Position numbers and translations under genes: made by a program
The notes under the pieces: generated by a model
What the model saw: the letters and a program-made list of their open reading frames with translations, nothing else
Database searches by the model: none
What the model was told of the DNA's origin: nothing
From: an uncultured Ruminococcus sp.
GTDB lineage: Bacteria > Bacillota > Clostridia > Oscillospirales > Ruminococcaceae
Assembly (NCBI GenBank): GCA_947167535.1
Contig: CAMVIL010000038.1
Coordinates: 1 to 8,552, forward strand
Length of the DNA: 8,552 nt
Direction of reading: 5' to 3'
Shown here: positions 1 to 7,380 of the stretch, in pieces
Layout: each line of letters begins with the position of its first letter
Position numbering within the stretch: position 1 is the stretch's first letter

Positions 1-335
1 AGCAGTACTGTCGCCAGCAGGGAAGTCCCGCCGTAGCTTACGTATGTCTTCATCAGCCTCGTGAGCTTGCTTTTTATGTCGTTCTCGCGGCTCTTGAAGA
101 CGAACTTGTCGTTCCAGAAGAATGCGTTGGCAATGCTGATGATCATTCCCAGAATGCTCCCCAGCATATACAGATCTTCGTTTATCCAAAGCACGAAGTA
201 GTAGATCGCCCACGAGACTAACGTGTTTGAAACTCCCACAAGTCCGAACTTTATAAACTGCAGTATCAGTTTCTTTCGCTCCTCGGCAGTCTCCGCCCCG
301 AGCTTTCCGAATACCCCGTCGATAAGCTTTTTCAT
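1..335 (-). CDS. GtrA-like family membrane protein, 3' part cut off by the window edge
   Basis: 111 codons of the N-terminal part are visible and the frame is still open at base 1. It starts at the ATG read leftward from 335, preceded by a GGGGGAT ribosome binding site. A charged N-terminus (residues 1-25) leads into hydrophobic segments at about 28-50 (FIKFGLVGVSNTLVSWAIYY), about 56-73, and a third beginning near 98. Between them is the FFWNDKFVF motif. This order, with the GxVGVxNTxxxW signature and the N-x-x-W-N-x-x-F-V-F loop, is typical of GtrA/DPMS-like small four-helix proteins of 120-150 residues. Family members are thought to flip or help transfer undecaprenyl-linked sugars for glycosylation of surface polymers such as teichoic acid or O-antigen. 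The substrate cannot be read from this sequence. The neighbouring glucanase has its own promoter and terminator, so the two are not an operon. Confidence 0.88.
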   Translation of the reverse strand, partial: MKKLIDGVFGKLGAETAEERKKLILQFIKFGLVGVSNTLVSWAIYYFVLWINEDLYMLGSILGMIISIANAFFWNDKFVFKSRENDIKSKLTRLMKTYVSYGGTSLLATVL

Positions 336-369
336 GTTGTATCCCCCAGATAGTGTCTTTTCCTCAGCT

Positions 370-399
370 ATTATAACACGTATTGCCGCTGTTTGTCAA
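370..399 (-). promoter_or_regulatory. Sigma-A promoter of the GtrA-like gene
   Basis: On the minus strand TTGACA (394-399) is followed by an 18-bp spacer and TATAAT (370-375), with TGT directly before the -10, making an extended -10 element. The start codon lies about 35 bases downstream, so the leader is short. A small inverted repeat, TGTCA-5 nt-TGACA (394-408), overlaps the -35 and might be an operator, but 5-bp arms are weak evidence. Confidence 0.85.
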
Positions 400-423
400 G
401 CTGTGACAGACCTCCTGGCATAT

Positions 424-468
424 AAAAAGGAGGCAGATATCTCAGAGGGGAGGTTGAGGTATCTGCCT
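424..468 (-). terminator. Rho-independent terminator of the GH16 gene
   Basis: The arms at 431-439 and 460-468 pair (GGCAGATA with TATCTGCC plus an outer A-T), with a loop of about 20 nt. On the minus strand the stem is followed by CC and a run of five T (424-428). It lies about 35 bases past the GH16 stop codon. It also insulates the GtrA-like gene from GH16 transcription. Confidence 0.75.
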
Positions 469-502
469 GTAATGCTGATCGTTGGATGTATCTTTCTGTA
501 TA

Positions 503-1300
503 TCACTCAGCGGCGGTGAATCTCGCCCACTGATACTCTGCGGTCAGAGGAACATTTCCGTCAAACTTGCCGAGCCAGCCGTCAACGCCCTTGCCGTTCC
601 AGACGTTCATCATAAGCTTCCCGGGGGTAGAGGGAAGGTTTTCCTCTGCGGTGTAGACCGCCACGCCGTCAACATACCATGTTATGCTGTCTTCTTTCCA
701 CTCGAATCCGTAGGTGTGGAAATCTTCGGAAGCGTCGAATCCCAGATCGTACAGATATTCGTGGTTGCCCTGACCGCCTGTGTAGTAGTTGAACTGCACC
801 TTAGTGGTGTCCTTGCCGAGAAACTCGATGTCTATCTCGTCCCAGGGATTGCCGTCGGTGGGGCCTGTGTAGGTAAAGAAGGATGAAACCACGCCGATGT
901 TGGTGATAGGCTTCATGCTTACCTCGTAGAGTCCGTAGCCGTAGAAATCCTTGGTGCGGTATTCGGCGGCGTTGTACTCGTCGGGAATTATCGAATCAAT
1001 GGTGAGCTTCATCACGCCGTCCTCAAATGCGGTGTTGCCCTTTTTCCAGCTGCAGTTGAACGGCGAACCGTTTGACCAGCCGTCGGAGCACATGAACTTG
1101 TCCGACTCGCCCTTTGAAAAATCAGCCAGCAGGGTGTAAGGGGAGTCCTCTTCGGCGGGTTCTTCTGCCTCAGCCGCCGAAGTCCCGGCTGCAGGAGCTT
1201 CCGTCTCCTTGGCAGAGCTGCTGTCCTTCTCAGAAGCACCGCAGCCAGCAGCGGTAAGTGCCATGATAAGTGTAAGTGCAAATGCCAGATATCTCTTCAT
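503..1300 (-). CDS. GH16 endo-beta-1,3-1,4-glucanase (licheninase-like), lipoprotein
   Basis: 265 residues, starting at an ATG 6 bases after GGAGG. Residues 1-19 are a lipoprotein signal peptide ending in an AAG-C lipobox, with Cys20 as the lipidation site. Residues 21-52 are a low-complexity Ser/Ala/Glu linker and 53-265 are a full-length GH16 licheninase domain. The active-site strand DEIDIEF is at 154-160, with E155 as nucleophile, D157 assisting and E159 as general acid/base. Other hallmarks are [11 protein letters not shown] (121-131), [12 protein letters not shown] (139-150), KVQFNYYT (167-174), WYVDG (208-212) and MMNVWNG (230-236). The close match to Bacillus-type lichenases supports cleavage of mixed-linkage beta-glucan (EC 3.2.1.73) at the outer face of the membrane. 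Laminarinase activity is less likely. The family's usual disulfide partner is missing: Ala111 stands where FDC is usual, Cys83 is kept and a new Cys71 appears. Its own promoter block resembles that of the upstream surface-protein operon. Confidence 0.93.
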   Translation of the reverse strand: MKRYLAFALTLIMALTAAGCGASEKDSSSAKETEAPAAGTSAAEAEEPAEEDSPYTLLADFSKGESDKFMCSDGWSNGSPFNCSWKKGNTAFEDGVMKLTIDSIIPDEYNAAEYRTKDFYGYGLYEVSMKPITNIGVVSSFFTYTGPTDGNPWDEIDIEFLGKDTTKVQFNYYTGGQGNHEYLYDLGFDASEDFHTYGFEWKEDSITWYVDGVAVYTAEENLPSTPGKLMMNVWNGKGVDGWLGKFDGNVPLTAEYQWARFTAAE

Positions 1301-1357
1301 AATATACCTCCAATTTATTCGCAGCGATCATTCCGTCTGTTTCTTCCTGTTGAACAA

Positions 1358-1386
1358 ATTATACTACAAAGGTGCAGAAAATTATA
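1358..1386 (-). promoter_or_regulatory. Promoter of the GH16 gene, shared 29-bp block
   Basis: On the minus strand TATAAT (1358-1363) is the -10, 57 bases from the start codon. Exactly 17 bases upstream, where the -35 should be, is a second TATAAT (1381-1386) and not TTGACA. The spacer carries TTTTCTGCACCTTTGTAG. The whole 29-bp block matches 27 of 29 bases of the block at 4026-4054 before the surface-protein operon. An AT-rich tract lies just upstream. The poor -35 and the conserved spacer suggest an activator-dependent or specially regulated promoter (inference). Confidence 0.72.
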
Positions 1387-1443
1387 TCGCAAAATAAATA
1401 TAAATATCACGCTTTTAAACCAATCTGCTCCCGACCTGAAGCA

Positions 1444-1482
1444 AAGCGGGACGGTACAACATTGCTGTGTACCGCCCCACTT
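1444..1482 (-). terminator. Hairpin after the sugar-binding protein gene
   Basis: The arms 1448-1457 and 1469-1478 form ten pairs around an 11-nt loop. One pair is G-U only when read on the minus strand, which fits a minus-strand transcript, and three more pairs extend the stem past one mismatch. The sequence after the stem is GCTTTGCTTC, a poor U-tract, so termination may be partial and some transcripts could read on into the GH16 gene. Confidence 0.6.
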
Positions 1483-1508
1483 AAGGTTGGAATAAATTGA
1501 AGGCTTAA

Positions 1509-2933
1509 TTACTGATCTATTTTGCTCTGAGCTTCATCGATAAGGAAGGTTATGGCAGCCTTGTTCTCCTGAACAGTCTGTGCCCAGGTCTTGGTAGCTG
1601 CGGGATTCATAGCGTTCTTAATAACGCCGTCGGTGATGCTGGACATATCAGAGGATACGCCCTGAGCAAATTCAAATACAGGATGCTCTGCAGCCCTGGC
1701 ATAGATCTCTTCACGCATTTCCATCATCTCGTCGGTCCAGCCGTAGTCGTTCTGGAACTGGTCCATAGTGATCTGATGAGCAGCGGGGTCGATCTCTGCA
1801 TAGCGTGTGCAATCGAGCCATGCACCTACTCCTTCGGGGTTCTTTGCACCCTTGCAGATGCAGAAGCCGTGAACACGCGAGGGTACATACATATTATCTG
1901 TATCAGCAGCACAGGGAACAGGTACGAACATTACTTCGCCTGCGGAAAGGTCGCCGTAAGGCTCTGTAACGGAGGGAGCGTCCTCGATAGCCCACAGACC
2001 GATCGGGTAGAACAGTGTCAGACCCGAAGCGATACCGGTACCGAATACATCTCCGCGCACCTTCCAGTCGTGCTCATGCTTGGGATATACAACGTTGTTC
2101 TTCTGAAGATCGTACATCATGTTCTGAGCCTTTTCAAGCTCGGGAGCGTCGATGTTGCTGACGATCTTACCGTCTACCATGTCGATAAGCGGAAGTCCGG
2201 AAGACTCGGTCAGTGCATTTTCATAATACCAGCCGTCAAGCGCATACTTATCAGCATCTGCGTCTGTAAAGTCCTTGCACATTTCGCAGAAGGTATCCCA
2301 GTTCCACTCGCCCTTCTTATAAAGCTCAGCGGGGTCGTCCATACCGTTGTCTGCGATAACGTTGGTGTTGTATATCCAGATATAGCTGGGGTCAACACGC
2401 GAAACAGCAACATAATGTCCGCCGTTGTAAACGAACTTCTCGCTTGCTGTCTTTGTGTCTGCCCAAAGATCGCTGTTAAGATCAACAAAATCATCAATAG
2501 GCTGTATCATACCTTTGATAGCGCCCTTGGGGAAGTAATCCATGTCATCAGCAGGGATAAAGTCGGGCGAATCATTTGCCATGATGCGAGCGGCAAGATC
2601 GTCGAATTTTGTATCCCATGTAGTCTGACTCCACTTTATCACGCCGTTGTACTTGGTCTTGAAGAGAGCCAGATCAACGCCGATATCCTTGTCCGCAGAA
2701 GCGGTGGGGTTTATATCCCAGTGGCAGAACCAGTCGATAGTGTTATTCTCAAGCTTTTTATCGCCCATTTCGCCGGCGAGTCTGTCAACTATGTCCTGCT
2801 GGCTTTCTTCCAGCTTCTTTTCGGGCATAGAAGAACTGTCGGACTTACCGGAAGACGAGCTGCCGCAAGCAGTAACGCTAAGAGCTGTAAGCAGTGCCAG
2901 TACACCTGAAATAATGCGTTTGCTGTTTTTCAT
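1509..2933 (-). CDS. ABC transporter extracellular sugar-binding lipoprotein (family 1)
   Basis: 474 residues with an ATG start behind AGGGGAAAT. Residues 1-22 are a lipoprotein signal with a VTA-C lipobox (Cys23), followed by a Ser-rich tether to about 38. The rest has the size and texture of family 1 solute-binding proteins: an early core stretch (WFCHWDINPTA, 68-78), the MANDSPDFIPADDMDYFPKG region (118-137), the YIWIYNTNVI hinge-proximal strand (184-193), GEWNWDTFCEMCKDFT (208-223), and a C-terminal helical end with the conserved-style TDGVIKN segment. Aromatic-rich stretches would suit a carbohydrate ligand, which is not identified. It follows the surface-protein gene by 36 bases without a promoter, so the two are probably co-transcribed. 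No permease (MalF/MalG-type) or ATPase gene is in the window, so it either feeds a distant transporter or acts as a capture protein. Confidence 0.85.
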   Translation of the reverse strand: MKNSKRIISGVLALLTALSVTACGSSSSGKSDSSSMPEKKLEESQQDIVDRLAGEMGDKKLENNTIDWFCHWDINPTASADKDIGVDLALFKTKYNGVIKWSQTTWDTKFDDLAARIMANDSPDFIPADDMDYFPKGAIKGMIQPIDDFVDLNSDLWADTKTASEKFVYNGGHYVAVSRVDPSYIWIYNTNVIADNGMDDPAELYKKGEWNWDTFCEMCKDFTDADADKYALDGWYYENALTESSGLPLIDMVDGKIVSNIDAPELEKAQNMMYDLQKNNVVYPKHEHDWKVRGDVFGTGIASGLTLFYPIGLWAIEDAPSVTEPYGDLSAGEVMFVPVPCAADTDNMYVPSRVHGFCICKGAKNPEGVGAWLDCTRYAEIDPAAHQITMDQFQNDYGWTDEMMEMREEIYARAAEHPVFEFAQGVSSDMSSITDGVIKNAMNPAATKTWAQTVQENKAAITFLIDEAQSKIDQ

Positions 2934-2969
2934 GAATATTTCCCCTTCTGAATCAATTCTATAAATGAA

Positions 2970-3929
2970 TTAGTCCTTCTTTTTCTTTGCAACTACGACA
3001 CCGGCGCCTGCGATAGCAGCGATAGCCAGAGCAACACTCTGAGCTACACCGGTATCAGAGCTTTCGGTAGCGTCAGACTTAGCTTCACCGTCAGCTGCGC
3101 TGTCAGCGGTTGCTGCTGCAGTCTTTCCGCTGCCGCCGTTTCCGCCGCCGTTACCGCCGCCGCCGTTGCCCTTAGAGCTGCTGTCGCTCTTGGAGCTGCT
3201 GTCGGAACCGGAAGCGTCGCTGTCGGACTTGCTGTCCTTGCTGTCGGTGGTGGATTCATCGGAAGTGCTGTCTTCGGTAGAATCTGTGGTGCTCTCATCA
3301 GACTCGGGATCATACTTGCCGAAGTCTATAGTGATGTGAAGAGTACCGCCGGGGAAGCCGTCCTTGTCGGCTGTCCAGTCAGCAACAGCGGGAGTAGCAG
3401 AAACGCCGGTATCAGGATCATCAGTGCAGCGGATAACGATACGTCCGTCGTCAGTTGCGGAGCCGTCAGCTTCATGCCAGCGCTCAAGCTCAACAGAACC
3501 CTTCAGGTTGTCAAACTGAATAGTTTCACCGTCATCGGTAGTGAACTCAGCAGCTGTGATCTCTACCTCATAAGGGAACGAGTCTACGGGAAGATTGCAG
3601 ACCATCATACCCATCATGCCAAGACCGGCATTCTTCACATCACCGGTATCGGGGTCAGTAGCTATTGCGAGACCCTTGCTCATTTTGTAGCTCATGTCGA
3701 GAACGCCGTTCTCATCGATATTGCCGGCATCGTCCTGGTTCCAGGTAGCCCAATCGCCGTTCATGAAGAAGCCTACTCCGCAGATGGAGTAGTAAGCATC
3801 GTTCACGTCTGCGTTCTCCTCATCGGGGTGAACGATGTCGGGAAGCTTTGTAGCCGATGCGCTGATCGCCATGCAGGATGCTGCAAGTGCTGTTGCGGAT
3901 AATACCGCAAAGATCTTCTTGAGTTTCAT
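2970..3929 (-). CDS. Secreted surface protein with unrecognised N-terminal domain, Ser/Asp/Gly linker and C-terminal membrane or wall anchor
   Basis: 319 residues from the ATG at 3929. A frame extension to 3944 would need a TTG inside the ribosome binding site and is not used. Residues 1-26 are a Sec signal peptide with an ASA|T cleavage site. Residues 27-205 form a probable beta-rich domain that I do not recognise, containing SICGVGFFMNGDWATWNQDD (48-67), MSKGLAIATD, VELERWHEADGSATDDGRIVIR and GGTLHITIDFGKY. Its acidic, aromatic character resembles carbohydrate-binding modules, but this is inference. Residues 208-290 are low complexity: Ser/Thr/Asp repeats, then a Gly/Asn run (254-268), then an Ala-rich stretch. 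The tail is SSDTG (290-294), a 20-residue hydrophobic segment and KKKKD, which looks like a sortase signal lacking the usual proline. It may be wall-sorted or simply membrane-held. It is the first gene of an operon with the sugar-binding lipoprotein. Confidence 0.8.
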   Translation of the reverse strand: MKLKKIFAVLSATALAASCMAISASATKLPDIVHPDEENADVNDAYYSICGVGFFMNGDWATWNQDDAGNIDENGVLDMSYKMSKGLAIATDPDTGDVKNAGLGMMGMMVCNLPVDSFPYEVEITAAEFTTDDGETIQFDNLKGSVELERWHEADGSATDDGRIVIRCTDDPDTGVSATPAVADWTADKDGFPGGTLHITIDFGKYDPESDESTTDSTEDSTSDESTTDSKDSKSDSDASGSDSSSKSDSSSKGNGGGGNGGGNGGSGKTAAATADSAADGEAKSDATESSDTGVAQSVALAIAAIAGAGVVVAKKKKD

Positions 3930-3937
3930 AGTAAATT

Positions 3938-3942
3938 CCTCC
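3938..3942 (-). promoter_or_regulatory. Ribosome binding site fixing the surface-protein start
   Basis: GGAGG on the minus strand sits 8 bases before the ATG at 3927-3929. The alternative upstream TTG (3942-3944) overlaps this site, so it cannot be the start. The stretch AATAAATTGGAGG is also found before the GH16 gene, extending the similarity of the two leaders. Confidence 0.85.
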
Positions 3943-3957
3943 AATTTATTATTACCT

Positions 3958-4013
3958 GAACGACCACGCCTTCCAAAGCGTATGATCGTTCTCTTCCTTC
4001 GGGCTTGACGCCC
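3958..4013 (-). other. Two stem-loops in the 5' leader of the surface-protein operon
   Basis: The leader of about 90 nt, as predicted from the -10 element, can fold two hairpins on the minus strand. One is GGGC-5 nt-GCCC (4001-4013), right at the 5' end. The other is larger, with arms 3978-3991 and 3958-3969: nine pairs, a 2-nt bulge, three more pairs and an 8-nt loop. It matches no riboswitch I know. A role in mRNA stability or translation is possible (inference). The ribosome binding site lies outside the hairpins. Confidence 0.5.
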
Positions 4014-4025
4014 TTTACGTGTTTA

Positions 4026-4054
4026 ATTATAGTACAAAGGTGAAGAAAATTATA
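4026..4054 (-). promoter_or_regulatory. Promoter of the surface-protein/sugar-binding operon, shared 29-bp block
   Basis: On the minus strand TATAAT (4026-4031) is the -10, and a second TATAAT (4049-4054) occupies the -35 position 17 bases upstream. The spacer contains TTTTCTTCACCTTTGTAC. Compared with the block at 1358-1386 before the GH16 gene, only two of 29 bases differ. Conservation of the full spacer, which a plain sigma-A promoter does not need, points to a regulator binding site or an unusual promoter type. Confidence 0.72.
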
Positions 4055-4091
4055 CAACAAATTAAACATCCATATCAGAACTGTAATTAAA

Positions 4092-4117
4092 ATATTTGTC
4101 ACGAATTGTACAAATAT
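4092..4117. repeat. Perfect 8-bp inverted repeat, candidate operator
   Basis: ATATTTGT (4092-4099) and ACAAATAT (4110-4117) are separated by 10 bases, about 38 bases upstream of the -35 position of the leftward operon. The right half also contains the small palindrome TTGTACAA (4106-4113). This fits a dimeric regulator site, but the AT-rich surroundings raise the chance of coincidence. Confidence 0.4.
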
Positions 4118-4264
4118 AATATTTTTGAAATATATGGTTAAATATCAAGTATTGATGTTAAATACGTAATTTTTTTCTGTCGGGAAATGTGCTGCTCTGA
4201 GGCAGTTTTCTTGTTCGTTTTGCAGTTTTGATGTTGATTTTTTTGTTTTATTGGTATCTTAGTA

Positions 4265-4293
4265 TTGACATTTATAAAGTATTGTGTTATACT
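4265..4293 (+). promoter_or_regulatory. Consensus sigma-A promoter of the PH-domain/AIM24 operon
   Basis: TTGACA (4265-4270), a 17-bp spacer and TATACT (4288-4293), with TGT before the -10 as an extended element. The start codon is 48 bases further on, behind AGGAGG (4329-4334). It should be a strong housekeeping promoter. Confidence 0.88.
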
Positions 4294-4341
4294 TTTGTTA
4301 AGCCTTCATAAAATACTTGTTAAATCGCAGGAGGAATTATT

Positions 4342-4728
4342 ATGGCAATCAATTTTAACGACGAATCGGTATTCAATCTCAAACCCATCGAGCTGGCTTC
4401 CGTAAGGGATGAGGTGCAGGCTATGCTGATCGACGGCGAGCAGGCTATCTATGCTTTCAAGACCGTCCGCGACCAGCTTGTGTTCACCAACAAGCGCATC
4501 ATCGCCATCGACCTTCAGGGCGTGACAGGCAAGCGCAAGTCCTTCGCTTCGATGCCCTATTCCAAGGTGCAGTATTTCACCATACAGACTGTAGGCTTCA
4601 TGGAGATCTTCCCCGACAGCGAAATGGAGATCTGGTTCTCCAACGGCTTTGTAGCCAAGTTTGAGTTCAAAGGCAAAACGGACATCGCGCAGATCGGCAG
4701 AATGATCTCGCAGTATGTCCTTGAATAA
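4342..4728 (+). CDS. Bacterial PH-domain protein
   Basis: 128 residues, with the start set by AGGAGG seven bases before the ATG. There is no signal peptide or membrane segment, so it is probably cytoplasmic. After a short N-terminal part (1-30), residues 31-128 show the bacterial pleckstrin-homology pattern: GEQAIYAFKTVRDQLVFTNKRIIAID (32-57), a KRKSFASMPYSKVQYFTIQT strand pair (64-83), an EMEIWFSNG strand (94-102) and a closing helix (IAQIGRMISQYVLE). The FTNKRIIAID and PYSKV signatures match the bPH_1-type family (often annotated as PH domain-containing protein or YvbH-like). The function of this family is largely unknown. Unlike eukaryotic PH domains it is not expected to bind phosphoinositides. 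It is the first gene of an operon, 21 bases before the AIM24-like gene, which suggests a shared process. Confidence 0.82.
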   Translation: MAINFNDESVFNLKPIELASVRDEVQAMLIDGEQAIYAFKTVRDQLVFTNKRIIAIDLQGVTGKRKSFASMPYSKVQYFTIQTVGFMEIFPDSEMEIWFSNGFVAKFEFKGKTDIAQIGRMISQYVLE

Positions 4729-4749
4729 TATTTATATGGAGGTATTGTT

Positions 4750-5427
4750 ATGCGTTATGAAATCACCGGAGCGCCTCTGCCTGTTGTCACCTGTTACCTG
4801 AGCAGCGGCGAGTCCATCAAGACCGAACAGGGCGCCATGAGCTGGATGAGCCCTAATATGCAGATGGCTACCAATGCAGGCGGAGGTAGCGGGAAGATGT
4901 TCTCCAGAGCACTTACCGGAGAGTCCATTTTCCAGAATGTCTACACCGCACAGGGCGGCGACGGAATGATCGCTATGGCGTCTTCCTTCCCCGGTGACAT
5001 CATGGCTATCAATGTTGCAAACGGTCCCATCGTTGCACAGAAGTCGGCGTTCATCGCTTCCGAAGCCAGCGTTAATATGGAGATGTTCTTCCAGAAGAAG
5101 CTGGGCGCGGGATTCTTCGGCGGCGAAGGCTTTATCATGCAGAAGTTCAGCGGAAGCGGAGTAGTCTTCCTCGAGTTCGATGGCTCCATCGTCAATATGC
5201 AGCTGGCACAGGGACAGTCTATCATGGTAGACACCGGCGCACTGGCGGCTATGGACGCTACCTGCTCGGTAGATATCGAGATGGTCCCCGGCGTCAAGAA
5301 TATGCTCTTCGGCGGCGAGGGTCTCTTCAATACCAGAGTAACAGGTCCCGGAAGGATCTGGCTCCAGAGTATGCCTGTAAGCAGCCTCGCAGGCGCTATC
5401 AGACCTTATATCCCCACAGGCAACTGA
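4750..5427 (+). CDS. AIM24/TIGR00266 family protein
   Basis: 225 residues with an ATG start behind GGAGG (4738-4742), ending in tandem stops TGA-TAG. The Gly-rich, all-beta sequence runs the full length of the family: EQGAMSWMSPNMQM (26-39), GGGSGKMFSRALTGESIFQNVYTA (44-67), FPGDIMAINV (80-89), FIASEASVNMEMFF (101-114), GEGFIMQKFSGSGVVFLEFDG (125-145), VDTGALAAMD (160-169) and GGEGLFNTRVTGPGRIWLQSMP (188-209). These are clear marks of the AIM24 family (PF01987), a TRAP-like beta fold named after a yeast mitochondrial protein. The bacterial role is not established. No signal peptide or membrane helix is seen. The preceding PH-domain gene, 21 bases upstream, is its likely operon partner, and a strong terminator follows. 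Confidence 0.9.
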   Translation: MRYEITGAPLPVVTCYLSSGESIKTEQGAMSWMSPNMQMATNAGGGSGKMFSRALTGESIFQNVYTAQGGDGMIAMASSFPGDIMAINVANGPIVAQKSAFIASEASVNMEMFFQKKLGAGFFGGEGFIMQKFSGSGVVFLEFDGSIVNMQLAQGQSIMVDTGALAAMDATCSVDIEMVPGVKNMLFGGEGLFNTRVTGPGRIWLQSMPVSSLAGAIRPYIPTGN

Positions 5428-5450
5428 TAGAATACACATATTAATAAGTA

Positions 5451-5490
5451 TCGGCATACCCGCCAATGAAGCAGGTATGCCGATTTTTTT
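5451..5490 (+). terminator. Strong rho-independent terminator after the AIM24-like gene
   Basis: A perfect 10-bp stem (TCGGCATACC, 5451-5460, with 5474-5483), a 13-nt loop and seven T (5484-5490). It lies between convergent genes, 24 bases from the diguanylate cyclase stop. The minus-strand run after the stem, TACTTATTAA, is only mildly T-rich, so it may terminate the opposite gene less efficiently. Confidence 0.92.
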
Positions 5491-5513
5491 GTCTTGATGC
5501 TTCGGAGCAGCCG

Positions 5514-7184
<1,671 letters not shown>

Positions 7185-7244
7185 CTTCTTTGCTCCTTCC
7201 GGAAGATTTACCTGCCCGCGGCAGATATTCGGATATATATAGTT

Positions 7245-7273
7245 ATTATAGCAAATATTTCCTACATTGTCAA
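7245..7273 (-). promoter_or_regulatory. Consensus sigma-A promoter of the diguanylate cyclase gene
   Basis: On the minus strand TTGACA (7268-7273), a 17-bp spacer and TATAAT (7245-7250) form a full-consensus promoter 60 bases before the start codon. It lies downstream of the recombinase terminator, so the cyclase is an independent unit. Confidence 0.9.
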
Positions 7274-7303
7274 CAATTTATTCAAATTTTCTGTACTTCG
7301 GGC

Positions 7304-7337
7304 AAAAAAGAAGAAGCAGCCCCGAAAGACTGCTTCT
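7304..7337 (-). terminator. Rho-independent terminator of the recombinase gene
   Basis: Perfect 8-bp stem (AGAAGCAG, 7312-7319, with 7330-7337), a 10-nt loop, and on the minus strand TC followed by six T (7304-7309). It lies 43 bases past the recombinase stop codon. Confidence 0.88.
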
Positions 7338-7380
7338 CCGTGTCATTCATCTGTCAAACAGAGTGCTCGTAAGCTTCCGA

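Larger units (their letters stand above)
3930..4341. other. Divergent intergenic region between surface-protein operon and PH-domain operon
   Basis: This 412-base gene-free region is strongly AT-rich, especially 4055-4264. It holds the structured leader and promoter of the leftward operon (3938-4054), a perfect inverted repeat (4092-4117), and the promoter and ribosome binding site of the rightward operon (4265-4334). Between 4118 and 4264 I see AT- and T-rich tracts, a short direct repeat GTTAAATA (4137-4144 and 4157-4164), and no convincing ORF or RNA gene. Confidence 0.8.

Noticed and set aside
1683..2909. Long plus-strand open frame (408 codons) opposite the sugar-binding protein gene
   Set aside because: It is antisense to a gene with lipobox, ribosome binding site and family features. 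It lacks a ribosome binding site and protein-like domain order, so it is a frame shadow.
3146..3180. Short GGN-type tandem repeats in the surface-protein gene
   Set aside because: They encode the Gly/Asn run of the linker and are explained by protein low complexity, not by a separate DNA repeat.
3930..3944. Upstream start that would add five residues to the surface protein
   Set aside because: The codon is TTG and lies within the GGAGG ribosome binding site. The ATG at 3927-3929 is correctly spaced and begins a typical signal peptide.
3938..4020. Riboswitch in the surface-protein leader
   Set aside because: There are no conserved motifs of cyclic di-GMP, cobalamin, TPP, SAM or other classes I know. 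Only two simple hairpins are present.
4137..4164. Direct repeat GTTAAATA with a 20-bp period
   Set aside because: Two 8-base copies in a very AT-rich stretch are likely by chance. There is no third copy.
4190..4215. CTGC-6 nt-GCAG followed by TTTTC, terminator-like on the plus strand
   Set aside because: The stem is only four pairs, and no transcript is known to run into it.
4732..5466. Minus-strand open frame opposite the AIM24-like gene
   Set aside because: It is antisense to a clear family member and runs through its terminator. There is no sign of translation signals.
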